NCBI RefSeq assembly: GCF_007625205.1
Contig: NZ_VMNI01000013.1
Location: forward strand, 1-64,000
Source: Denitromonas ohlonensis
GTDB lineage: Bacteria > Pseudomonadota > Gammaproteobacteria > Burkholderiales > Rhodocyclaceae
Direction: 5' to 3'
Length of the DNA: 64,000 nucleotides
The number at the start of each line of letters is the position of its first letter. Position 1 is the first letter of the stretch. The notes beneath the pieces are model-generated. The model was not told the DNA's origin and did no database searches. It saw nothing but the letters and a program-made list of their open reading frames with translations. Below, in pieces: positions 39,307 through 46,355 of this stretch. Both the position numbers and the translations under genes were made by a program.

Positions 39307-39343
39307 ACAAAAGCCCTTGATTCTTCAAGGGCTTTTGTTTTTT
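39307..39343 (+). terminator. Intrinsic terminator of guaA
   Basis: AAAAGCCCTTGA and TCAAGGGCTTTT form a 12-bp stem with a 4-base loop, followed by a T-run. It also insulates guaA from the integrase. Confidence 0.93.
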
Positions 39344-39380
39344 ATCGTCCCGCAACGTGCAAGCAGATCCGAAAATTTTC

Positions 39381-39460
39381 GACGGTGAAAATGACGGTAT
39401 AGTTTGTGTGAGCAGTGCAGAAAACTGTTTACCGTTTTTTTATCCGTCGACGGTAAACAG
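39381..39460. promoter_or_regulatory. Repeated GACGGT sites and an 11-bp inverted repeat upstream of the integrase
   Basis: GACGGT(A/G) occurs at 39381, 39393 and 39449. The last is part of ACGGTAAACAG (39450-39460), the perfect inverse of CTGTTTACCGT (39425-39435). The arms are 14 bases apart and end 22 bases before the integrase ATG. They could be integrase arm-type sites or an operator for integrase control; this is inference. Confidence 0.5.
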
Positions 39461-39482
39461 GAAATCTATAGAGGACAATGCG

Positions 39483-40751
39483 ATGGCCCTGAGCGACCTA
39501 AAACTGAAAAGCCTCAAGCCTCGGGAAAAGGCTTACAAGGCCACAGACCGTGATGGTATGTATGTAGTGGTTTCGCCAAAGGGAGTTCTGACTTTTCGCT
39601 ACGACTATCGCTTGGCGGGCCGGCGCGAAACACTAACGTTGGGCCGGTACGAAGCCTTCCAGGCCAGTCAGCCCAAGCGTGAGCCTAAGTCCATCAAGTA
39701 TGGTGATCCCTTGTCTCTGGCCGATGCGCGCGATCTGCTGGCACGGGCGAAAAATTGTGTTAGCCGTGGTGAGTCACCGTCGCGAGACAAAGCCGGCGGA
39801 AAACGGGGATGTCGGGAGTCGTTCACCTTTAGTGCGTTTGCTGAAATATGGCTGCGTGACGCGGGCCTTGCCGACAGTACCGTAGCCATGCGTAAGAGCA
39901 TTCTCGATCGTGATGTACTGCCGAGGTTGGGCAACCGAAAACTTGAGGAAATCACGCCGACTCAAGTGCTCGATTTGTGCGAGAGGATCAAGGCCCGGGG
40001 AGCACCGGCCACAGCAGTACACGCCCGCGAAATTATCCAGCAGGTTTTCCGTCACGCCATGGCGCGCGGCGTCTCGATCGATAACCCCGCCGAGAAGATA
40101 AAAGCCTCAGCCATTGCGACTTTCAAACCGCGGGAGCGAGCACTGACTCCGGTAGAGATCAGAACGTTCTTTACTGTTCTCGATACTGTCGGGACATTGC
40201 CAACACTCAAATTGGCCCTCCGATTTATCCTTCTGACTCTATGTCGCAAGGGGGAACTGCTTCAGGCGACGTGGAAGGAAATAGATTTTGAAGAGGGAAC
40301 CTGGACCGTACCCGGCGTACGCATGAAGGCCCGCCGACCACATGTGGTCTACCTTAGTCAGCAAGCGCTCGATCTGCTGGTAGGGCTCAAGACTTGCGCC
40401 GGCAGCAGCCCCTACTTGCTCCCCGGTCGATATGAAACGGACCAGCCGATGAGTGCGGCGACTCTCAATCGCGTGATCACCTCAGTAGTCGTAAAGGCTC
40501 AAAATGAGGGGCACGAGCTTCCACATTTCTGTGTTCATGATCTGCGCCGGACCGGTTCGACGCTGTTGCATGAGGCTGGATTCAATACCGATTGGATCGA
40601 AAAGTGCTTGGCCCATGAGCAGCGAGGCGTTCGCGCCGTCTACAATAAAGCCGAGTACCGCGAGCCGCGTCGTGAAATGCTCCAGGATTGGGCGAATATG
40701 CTAGATGATTGGATCGTCGGCGCAAAAAAATTTCCCCGCGAACCGGGATAG
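39483..40751 (+). CDS. P4-type tyrosine recombinase (integrase)
   Basis: The 422-residue product is a site-specific tyrosine recombinase of the P4/phage-like group. It has an N-terminal DUF4102-like arm-binding domain (LSDLKLKSLKPREKAYKATD), a SAM-like core-binding domain near residues 115-200, and a C-terminal catalytic domain. Catalytic residues are visible: Arg in LTLCRKGELL, His-x-x-Arg in HDLRRTGSTLLHEAG, a second His in CLAHEQRGVRAVYNK, and Tyr in AVYNK before EYREPRREMLQDW. ATG at 39483 follows a GAGGAC element. It directly follows the guaA terminator, as expected for elements integrating at guaA. It appears intact. No clear gene lies between 40752 and 41006. Confidence 0.93.
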   Translation: MALSDLKLKSLKPREKAYKATDRDGMYVVVSPKGVLTFRYDYRLAGRRETLTLGRYEAFQASQPKREPKSIKYGDPLSLADARDLLARAKNCVSRGESPSRDKAGGKRGCRESFTFSAFAEIWLRDAGLADSTVAMRKSILDRDVLPRLGNRKLEEITPTQVLDLCERIKARGAPATAVHAREIIQQVFRHAMARGVSIDNPAEKIKASAIATFKPRERALTPVEIRTFFTVLDTVGTLPTLKLALRFILLTLCRKGELLQATWKEIDFEEGTWTVPGVRMKARRPHVVYLSQQALDLLVGLKTCAGSSPYLLPGRYETDQPMSAATLNRVITSVVVKAQNEGHELPHFCVHDLRRTGSTLLHEAGFNTDWIEKCLAHEQRGVRAVYNKAEYREPRREMLQDWANMLDDWIVGAKKFPREPG

Positions 40752-41006
40752 AGGTGTAGGTCCGCGTTTTCTTCAGGCTATCTTGGACTAGCTTAGTATT
40801 GGCATATGTGAGTGCCGGTGTTGTTGTCCAAACACATGGGTCGATGGAATTGCTGAGGGTTTGTACCTCTGTGCTGTCATCAGCCCCTTCCTTGGTTGCT
40901 TTTATCGAAATGCGATCGAAAGCGCGGTTCTGTGGACGAGTATTCGCAGCGTTGTTTTGGTTTAGCGCAGTCACGCTGTCTCAGGTGTTAGTTCCAAGGT
41001 GACGGC

Positions 41007-41210
41007 ATGTCGATTGAGATTAAAAATGTGCGAATTCTCAGGCTTCCCGAGGTTTTGAGGCTCACAGGGCTGGGGCGTAGTTCGTGTTACCGTTTCATTG
41101 CGCAGGGGCGTTTCCCGCGTCAGGTTGAACTCGGGGGAGGCCGCGCGGTAGGGTGGATCGAGTCTGAGATCCTAGCGTGGATCCTATCGCGGCGCCGTCG
41201 ATGTGGGTAA
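41007..41210 (+). CDS. AlpA-family helix-turn-helix regulator
   Basis: The 67-residue product matches the small AlpA/excisionase-like proteins that accompany P4-type integrases. RLPEVLRLTGLGRSSCYRF is the typical helix-turn-helix start, followed by FIAQGRFPRQVELGGGRAVG and WIESEILAWI. ATG 41007 follows AAGGTG. It probably regulates the element's integrase or acts in excision. It is 255 bp downstream of the integrase on the same strand. Confidence 0.88.
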   Translation: MSIEIKNVRILRLPEVLRLTGLGRSSCYRFIAQGRFPRQVELGGGRAVGWIESEILAWILSRRRRCG

Positions 41211-41236
41211 TGCGTTGATACTGAGTCGGGTGGCGG

Positions 41237-41522
41237 CTAGCACAAGCTGGGAGTGACCGGCCTCGGCTCGGCCGCTGGTGCCAAAGTGACTGGTACGAAG
41301 CGCGCCTCGGCGGACGGGGCAAGCGAAACAGCCTCGCGTCTGCGACGACTGGGCGGCTCGACGCCGCGTTTGCGCAGCCACCGGCGCACATGGGGCGTTT
41401 AAGCCATTGGCCCGCGCCACGCCCGCCACCGACACCCCGGGCGCGCTGCATGCCCAGATAACGGGTTGCTTGAATGCTTCACTGTGCGTGTGCCGACGCC
41501 GGCGCGGGATAACGACGTCCAT
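41237..41522 (-). pseudogene. IS66-type TnpA (OrfA) remnant with frameshift
   Basis: From ATG 41522 the minus strand reads MDVVIPRRRRHTHSEAFKQP, then VSVAGVARANGLNA, the helix-turn-helix region of IS66 accessory protein TnpA. The frame then breaks near 41400. In the next frame it continues HVRRWLRKRGVEPPSRRREA, then FVPVTLAPAAEPRPVTPS to a TAG at 41237, again typical of TnpA. tnpB and the IS66 transposase are missing. A 10-bp inverted repeat (GTGTCCACCA/TGGTGGACAC, 41524-41550) sits at its start, possibly a former element end. Confidence 0.8.
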
Positions 41523-41609
41523 AGTGTCCACCATCGAAATTGGTGGACACGATCTTCAGAGCACTACCGCGTGAAGAACAAATGGGTTCGCCGTGCCCTT
41601 ACAGAGAAT

Positions 41610-41623
41610 CGGCAAATTTGCCG
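41610..41623. repeat. 14-bp palindrome CGGCAAATTTGCCG, copy 1
   Basis: A perfect 14-bp palindrome preceded by AAT. The same 17 bases (AAT plus palindrome) recur at 43984-44000, 2.4 kb away in the same element. It might be a protein binding site or replication/transfer site of the element; no function is assigned. Confidence 0.6.
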
Positions 41624-41770
41624 AGTAATACGACAGTCGATCGAAGGATAAGTTTGGCGGCTTGAACTGCGGCCAAAAAGTGGCTGGAAATGGTGTCGTT
41701 TTTTCAGGAGTGTGGGTGTGTTTTTGCTTCAGACTGGTCGAACCATTGAAATGACGTGAGAATTTGATCT

Positions 41771-42025
41771 ATGCCTGAAGCGCGCGCACCTACCCCGAGG
41801 AGTCCTCTCCCGCTGCCCGAAGTCAAGCGGAATCCAGCGTTCTCACGAAGTTCGGATAGCCAACAGATAGTTGTCGAATGTTTTCTGGCCGATTCGGTCT
41901 TGTCACAATGCGCTCGGAAGCTTGGCGATGCACTGAGATTGCAGCGTCGAGTGCATCGCTTCACAAAGAAATCTGAACTACGCCAGTCAAGTCATGGCCT
42001 GGCACTCATTGTTAGGAGGGGATGA
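41771..42025 (+). CDS. Possible small protein, uncharacterised
   Basis: This is an 84-residue open frame (MPEARAPTPRSPLPLPEVKR...) with no recognised domain, signal peptide or membrane segment. Its stop overlaps the start of the next gene in an ATGATG/TGA arrangement, and that start has a strong AGGAGG inside this frame. This suggests coupling. Its own ribosome binding site is weak. Support is the overlap alone, so it may not be expressed. Confidence 0.35.
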   Translation: MPEARAPTPRSPLPLPEVKRNPAFSRSSDSQQIVVECFLADSVLSQCARKLGDALRLQRRVHRFTKKSELRQSSHGLALIVRRG

Positions 42026-42465
42026 TGAGTGCCAGCTCAGATACCTGCGATTTTAAGATGTTCAACAATGATGAACTGCGAAGGTTGATTGTGGCGGCTA
42101 CAACTGAGCTCACAAGCCGCGAAAACTCGTGCGTGCGTATCGAAATCGAGTTTGATTCATATAACCAATATCGCTTCAGCAAGCCATGGATTGCTCGGGT
42201 CGTTGATTGGCCCGTTGGAGGCCACTGCGAGCTCAGGTTTGGTGTCTATCAAGGAGATGCTGACGGTGGGTTCGTAGAGATAACTGCGAACATTGGCGAT
42301 GTGGTCCGGTGGGGACAAAAGAGCTCTAGTGTTACGAAGACGTTTTCGCGATGGGGCATTGTTCAGGCCGATGGAAGGATAACGCGCGTTTCGCAGGCTG
42401 TTGCGTTTAGGGCGTTTCGCGACTCCGCCGAGCCAAGCCTTGATACTGAAACGCTCGGGCATTGA
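42022..42465 (+). CDS. Uncharacterised element gene truncated by an IS3-family insertion
   Basis: The function is not recognised. ATG 42022 (or 42025) follows a strong AGGAGG at 42014-42019, so translation is credible. The 147-residue product has an N-terminal helix (NNDELRRLIVAATTELTSRE). A beta-rich domain follows, with RIEIEFDSYNQYRFSKPWIA, VVDWPVGGHCELRFGVYQGD, GGFVEITANIGDVVRWGQKS and WGIVQADGRI. The last three bases, the TGA stop, are the first three bases of the adjacent IS (42463-42465). The native C-terminus has therefore been lost or replaced. The region is more A+T-rich than the flanking chromosome. Confidence 0.7.
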   Translation: MMSASSDTCDFKMFNNDELRRLIVAATTELTSRENSCVRIEIEFDSYNQYRFSKPWIARVVDWPVGGHCELRFGVYQGDADGGFVEITANIGDVVRWGQKSSSVTKTFSRWGIVQADGRITRVSQAVAFRAFRDSAEPSLDTETLGH

Positions 42466-42488
42466 CCTGCCCCCTTCAGCCATACCAC

Positions 42489-43349
42489 TCAATTGGAGAG
42501 AGGCCCAGGGGTTAGCAGAATAGCTGCTTGTGATTCGGTTGTGGGTTGCCATGCATCGCCAGAGCTCTGGCGATGCATGGCGGCGAATGCTGCGGGTGGG
42601 ATGCGCCCGATCGTGCCGTGTGGTCTGACCTCGTTGTAGTCCTGACGCCATATGGCGATCGCTTCTCGGGCCTGGGCCAGTGTTTCAAACCAGCTCTCGT
42701 TCAGACACTCATCCCGGAACCTGCCGTTGAAGCTTTCGATGTAGCCGTTTTGCATCGGCCGTCCAAGCTGGATCAGGATGTTCTCGATTCCCCGGGCCTG
42801 CGCCCAGTTCATAAAGGCCCTGCTGGTGAACTCCGGGCCGTTGTCGGTGCGTACGGCACGTGGATAGCCCCGGAATCTGGCGGCTTGCTCGAGCACCTGA
42901 ATCACATGGCTGCCCGGCATGGCATGGGCGACGGCGATATCGATGCACTCGTGGCTGAAGTCGTCGGCCACGGTCAGACATTTGAGCCGGCGACCGTTGG
43001 CCAGTGCATCACTGACGAAGTCCATGCTCCATACCTCGTTAAGTCTTGTCGCTGCCTGCAGGGGCTGGCGCTCACCACGCAGGCGTTTCTTGCTGCGTTT
43101 GCGAACGGACAGGTTCTGCTCGCGATAGAGCCGATACACCTTCTTGTGATTGGTGCCGGGGAAGTCGCCACGCAGCATGTCGTGGATGCGTCGATAGCCG
43201 AAGCGGCGCCGCTGATGCGCCACCTCGCGGATACGTGCGATCAGAACCTTCGTTCGCTCATCAACACATGGCGGATGTCGCCACGCATCACGGGACAGCC
43301 CCACAAGAGCGCAGGCACGTCGTTCCGAGATCCGGCACTGGGCCAGCAT
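42489..43349 (-). CDS. IS3-family transposase OrfB (DDE integrase)
   Basis: The catalytic part of the transposase. From ATG 43349 (MLAQCRISERRACALVGLSR) it gives 286 residues. The open frame extends upstream to allow a -1 frameshift fusion with OrfA. The DDE residues are visible in VWSMDFVSDAL, RTDNGPEFTSRAF and GYIESFNGRFRDECL. The HTH_21-like region reads RRRFGYRRIHDMLRGDFPG. No internal stop is seen, so the element may be active. Confidence 0.92.
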   Translation of the reverse strand: MLAQCRISERRACALVGLSRDAWRHPPCVDERTKVLIARIREVAHQRRRFGYRRIHDMLRGDFPGTNHKKVYRLYREQNLSVRKRSKKRLRGERQPLQAATRLNEVWSMDFVSDALANGRRLKCLTVADDFSHECIDIAVAHAMPGSHVIQVLEQAARFRGYPRAVRTDNGPEFTSRAFMNWAQARGIENILIQLGRPMQNGYIESFNGRFRDECLNESWFETLAQAREAIAIWRQDYNEVRPHGTIGRIPPAAFAAMHRQSSGDAWQPTTESQAAILLTPGPLSN

Positions 43350-43381
43350 CGTCGTGATCACGCCTCGTTTGTCTTGTGGGG

Positions 43382-43657
43382 CTAGCGCTTTACCCGGAAA
43401 GCGACCTTGAGCGCCTCGATATCCAGGTGCGCCTCTGCCAGCAGCTTCTTGAGCTTGGCGTTCTCGCTCTCCAGGCCCTTGAGCCGGCGAGCCTCCTCGG
43501 CGTCCATGCCGCCGTACTTGGTGCGCCATTTGTAAAACGTCGCATCGCTGAATCCGCCCTGGCGGCACAACTCCGCGACCGGCATGCCGGCCTCGGCTTG
43601 CCTCAGGAACCCGATGATCTGTTGTTCGGTAAATCGACTCTTTCTCATGCCCGTCAT
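43382..43657 (-). CDS. IS3-family transposase OrfA
   Basis: The 91-residue product starts MTGMRKSRFTEQQIIGFLRQ, the standard OrfA of the IS407-like group. It has a helix-turn-helix (VAELCRQGGFSDATFYKWRT) and a leucine-zipper coiled coil (RRLKGLESENAKLKKLLAEA). It ends at 43382 while orfB is open in the -1 frame, so a fused OrfAB product by programmed frameshifting is expected. Confidence 0.92.
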   Translation of the reverse strand: MTGMRKSRFTEQQIIGFLRQAEAGMPVAELCRQGGFSDATFYKWRTKYGGMDAEEARRLKGLESENAKLKKLLAEAHLDIEALKVAFRVKR

Positions 43658-43716
43658 TCTCCATCGTGACGGACCTCACTGCCAATCAGGTGGTACGGCT
43701 GTGGGGGAGCAGGTCA

Positions 43717-43981
43717 GGTGATGGCCGTTTTACGTCCGGCGTTGGCCACATAGCGGCCGGTGATGGCCGTTTTACGTCCGGCGCTGGCCACATAGCGGCC
43801 GGTGGTGGCCGTTTCGCGTCCGGCGCTGGCCAAATAGCGGCCGGTGGTGGCCGTTTCGCGTCCGGCGCTGGCCACATAGCGGCCGGTGGTGGCCGTTTCG
43901 TGTCCGGCGCTGGCCAAATAGCGGCCGGTGGTGGCCGTTTCGCGTCCGGCGCTGGCCACATAGCGGCCGGTGGTGGCCGTT
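43717..43981. repeat. 42-bp tandem repeat, 6.3 copies
   Basis: Six full 42-bp units plus 13 bases of a seventh lie head to tail, starting at the base after the IS right end. Each unit runs from GGTG(A/G)TGGCCGTTT to GGCCA(C/A)ATAGCGGCC. The first two units carry TTTTACG where later ones carry TTTCGCG or TTTCGTG; units 3 and 5 have CAAATAG where the others have CACATAG. Because 42 is a multiple of three, several frames stay open across the array. The plus-strand frame would code for a 14-residue repeat like GGGRFASGAGHIAA. No start codon of its own is convincing. There are no unique spacers, so it is not CRISPR. Confidence 0.95.
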
Positions 43982-43986
43982 CCAAT

Positions 43987-44000
43987 CGGCAAATTTGCCG
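43987..44000. repeat. 14-bp palindrome CGGCAAATTTGCCG, copy 2
   Basis: Second copy of the palindrome at 41610-41623, again preceded by AAT (17 identical bases). It begins 5 bases after the tandem array ends. Confidence 0.6.
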
Positions 44001-44200
44001 GAAGAGCGCGGTGCCAGAGGCCCGCATTCGCGAAGTCGCGTTGAGTGCGTTCCTTCATAGTCGCGTCAACACCGAACTCAACCGCCGTTTCCACGGCATC
44101 GGTCAACCCCTACTCAGGGGTGTTCATCAGGCCAAACAGGCCAACCTTTTTTTTATCCACCCCACGGTGGAGCAGGGAGAACCCACTGGTTAGCGACAGT

Positions 44201-44278
44201 GGCCGACAGTGAGATAACCAGAATAGGGCTACATGCCGCGTCCTGATTGGGAATGAGCCTGTCGGCCGACAGTGAGAC
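44201..44278. repeat. Direct repeat GGCCGACAGTGAGA and palindrome CTGTCGGCCGACAG
   Basis: GGCCGACAGTGAGA occurs at 44201-44214 and 44265-44278. The second copy is part of the perfect palindrome CTGTCGGCCGACAG (44259-44272), three bases after the candidate attR. Such repeats are typical of mobile-element ends, but no element is identified. Confidence 0.6.
44245..44256 (+). other. Candidate attR: near copy of the guaA 3' end
   Basis: GATTGGGAATGA matches the last 12 bases of guaA (GAGTGGGAATGA) at 11 positions, in the same orientation. It would delimit an element of about 5 kb carrying the integrase, AlpA-like gene and IS copies. The motif is short, so this is tentative. Confidence 0.45.
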
Positions 44279-45029
44279 ATGATTTAGGCGGTTTTTTTGC
44301 CTATCTGTAAGCGCTGACTAACTCGGGCTACCGAGGCCGCAATCGACACCGGGCTACCACTCTCTTGAGGCGGGGAGCCGTCCTGCAGTAATCGCGCGGC
44401 CAGCAACTGTGGCTGGTTCAGCAACCTAATTGAGCGTATGCGTGCGCGCTCCCCCCTCGTTGAGGTAGGGGAAAAAGCACCAGCCCAGGGCACTCGGCCA
44501 CGAATGCTCTACCGGTTATCCGGGGGTGTTGTGAAAGGCAACAGCACAACATGGGGCTAATTCCGGATCGCTAAAGACACGTTGCCGGGCGGAGTGCCTA
44601 CCCACAGACAAAGCAGCACCTGTATCACGCGTATGTGAACCGGATGTACGATTGAACCGCTCTGGGATATCGCTTTGCCCTCGTCACCTACCTCTGGCGA
44701 GCGTTTGTATCGGGGGGATTGTCATTAGATAGAAGCAATTTCCTGCTTGATCTTGATGTCACTACGTCATGATCTGCTGTCTATCGGCCCAATCGTGCCA
44801 AAGCTCAACATAGAACGGCTCCGGATTGCCGGTAGCCTGACACGGTCCCATTCCCCTGCTTGCGCATTCGTAGTACTTGGTGAGCGCATCACCCAACTTT
44901 AGTCAGGGAACAATCCAACCCTGAGTCCTCATCATTTGTTTGTCACCTGCTTTCTGATCGAAAGCCGAGGTGCAACCGCGCTGTGGCGAATGCGCCTGGC
45001 GGGGCATACAACAGGTGTTGGGAGACAAG
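44257..45029. other. Gene-poor spacer between the integrated element and the catabolic cluster
   Basis: About 770 bp without a gene that can be supported. The longest open frame (44284-44493, minus, 69 residues) has no ribosome binding site and no recognised domain. The base composition looks more A+T-rich than the chromosome. It may be remains of the integrated element. Confidence 0.5.
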
Positions 45030-46163
45030 ATGGAAAAGAGCATTGCCGCTTCCCGCGGAGCGTTGGCCAGCGATATCAGTGGTAGCGATGGTGCTGCGGT
45101 TGTTCGGACGTGGGCAATCATCGGGGCTGCGTTCGTCGTCTTCATACTCTATGTGGTCTTTGAATGGGTGACAGCGCCGTACTTTGGTCCCACTCAGTTG
45201 GCTGAGGGCGTGGAGGTGCCGCTGAACTTCAAGATCGGCGTCTGGACGGTTCAGATTGGCATGTCTCTGGTGTGGGCCTATTTGATCTGGACCCAAATCA
45301 TCAAACCGATACGTCAAACCGGCCAACCAAACACGGCGGGGCTGCTGGGCATTGCCTTCTTCGTCGCGATCTTTTGGGATCCGTCGATGAATTGGATCCA
45401 GCAGGGCTGTGTTTACAACCCTTACGCGTTGAACCTTGGTTTTTTGTCGGGTGAGATTCCGGGCTGGATGAGTCCGCGCGGAAATCTGTTGCCGGAGCCA
45501 TTGTTGGCGTGGGCTGGTGGCTATCCCGGCTTTCTGCTGTGGATGACTTTTGGTGGGTTGGCGGTGATGCGTTTCGTAAAGGCGCGCTTTCCGACAATCT
45601 CCAACGTCAAGCTTTCGCTGTGCGGCGTTTTCGCGGCGATGGTTGTTGATTTAGTGCTCGAAAGTCTGCTGATCCGTTATTCCGGGATCTACGCCTATCC
45701 GGGCTCGATTCGCGCGCTGAGTCTGTGGGGTGGCCACTGGTATCAATTTCCCCTCTACGAGGCGCTCTTGTTTGGCGGGTGGGTCGGCTGCACTAGCGTG
45801 CTGCTCTACTTCAAGGACGACAAGGGGCATACATGGGTGGAGCGGGGCGTCGAAAAGATGGCCTTCTGCAAGAACTCCAACTTTCGCCAATCCATGGTTC
45901 GTCTGGTCGCGATCATTGGGTTCTGCCAAGTGCTGGAAATAATCATCTATGTGTTGCCGATGCCACTGATCACGGCGAACGCAGATCCCTTTCCGGAAGA
46001 TACGCCGGCCTTCTTTACGGTCGGGACGGGTATGTGTGGCCCGGGGACGGGGCTCGCTTGTCCTCGTCCTGATTTGCCGATCATTCGACGCAACGACCTC
46101 GAGAAATTTTCCGACACCGTGCAGATCGCGCATGAGCCGGTGGGAGAGGCGGTGGTTCGTTGA
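45030..46163 (+). CDS. AveC-like (spirocyclase family) polytopic membrane protein
   Basis: The 377-residue product resembles the AveC/spirocyclase family named after a Streptomyces spiroketal-forming protein. ATG 45030 follows GGAGAC. It has about seven membrane segments (for example TWAIIGAAFVVFILYVVFEW near residue 28). A polar stretch FWDPSMNWIQQGCVYNPYAL near residue 112 is typical of the family, as are IPGWMSPRGNLLPEPLL and WYQFPLYEALLFGGW. In proteobacteria these proteins accompany degradation genes for hydrophobic compounds and have no proven reaction. It is the first gene after the gene-poor spacer, with 192 bp before the MaoC gene. Cyclase activity should not be assumed. Confidence 0.65.
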   Translation: MEKSIAASRGALASDISGSDGAAVVRTWAIIGAAFVVFILYVVFEWVTAPYFGPTQLAEGVEVPLNFKIGVWTVQIGMSLVWAYLIWTQIIKPIRQTGQPNTAGLLGIAFFVAIFWDPSMNWIQQGCVYNPYALNLGFLSGEIPGWMSPRGNLLPEPLLAWAGGYPGFLLWMTFGGLAVMRFVKARFPTISNVKLSLCGVFAAMVVDLVLESLLIRYSGIYAYPGSIRALSLWGGHWYQFPLYEALLFGGWVGCTSVLLYFKDDKGHTWVERGVEKMAFCKNSNFRQSMVRLVAIIGFCQVLEIIIYVLPMPLITANADPFPEDTPAFFTVGTGMCGPGTGLACPRPDLPIIRRNDLEKFSDTVQIAHEPVGEAVVR

Positions 46164-46299
46164 AGCGTGGCTGACGTCGGCTTCTGAAGCAGATTGACAT
46201 CGCGTCCGGGCGATTGCGCGAAGGTTCGGATAGCCGGTCGGATGCGGCTTTGAGTTGATCCAATGAGGACGCTTTCAGCAGGGTGTTGCAGTGTTTTTC

Positions 46300-46314
46300 A
46301 CCATACGGTATGGT
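46300..46314. promoter_or_regulatory. Operator-like palindrome ACCATACGGTATGGT
   Basis: Seven-base arms ACCATAC and GTATGGT flank a central G, 41 bases before the MaoC-like gene. The form fits a TetR-type operator. A related 15-mer (11 of 15 identical) lies at 61843-61857. No regulator gene is in the window. Confidence 0.55.
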
Positions 46315-46355
46315 AGCAAACAATAATAAAGCAGAACGTATGCTAGGGGGTTGCG

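Larger units (their letters stand above)
42463..43716 (-). mobile_element. Complete IS3-family insertion sequence (IS407-like group), 1254 bp
   Basis: The ends are inverted repeats. The left end starts TGACCTGCCCCCTTCAGCC at 42463, and the right end, read inward on the minus strand, starts TGACCTGCTCCCCCACAGCC at 43716. Similarity continues through TACCAC and ATTGG. Inside are orfA and orfB in overlapping frames. The flanks (CAT on the left, GGT on the right) are not a target-site duplication, so the insertion has since recombined or suffered an adjacent deletion. The right end abuts the 42-bp tandem repeat exactly. Confidence 0.92.

Noticed and set aside
40799-41002. 67-residue open frame between the integrase and the AlpA-like gene
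   Set aside because: No ribosome binding site, no recognised domain, and overlapping open frames on the other strand.
43717-43981. CRISPR array
   Set aside because: The 42-bp units are directly adjacent without unique spacers, and no cas genes are nearby.
43714-44106. Minus-strand 130-residue repeat protein
   Set aside because: It runs into the IS end, has no recognisable domain outside the repeats, and lacks a convincing start signal.
43666-44193. A 175-residue repeat protein on the plus strand across the tandem array
   Set aside because: The frame starts inside the IS, has no ribosome binding site, and is open only because the unit length is a multiple of three. The reverse frames are open too.
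44284-44493. 69-residue open frame resembling a resolvase or transposase tail
   Set aside because: The resemblance is faint and limited to a few residues, with no start signal; not enough to call a remnant.
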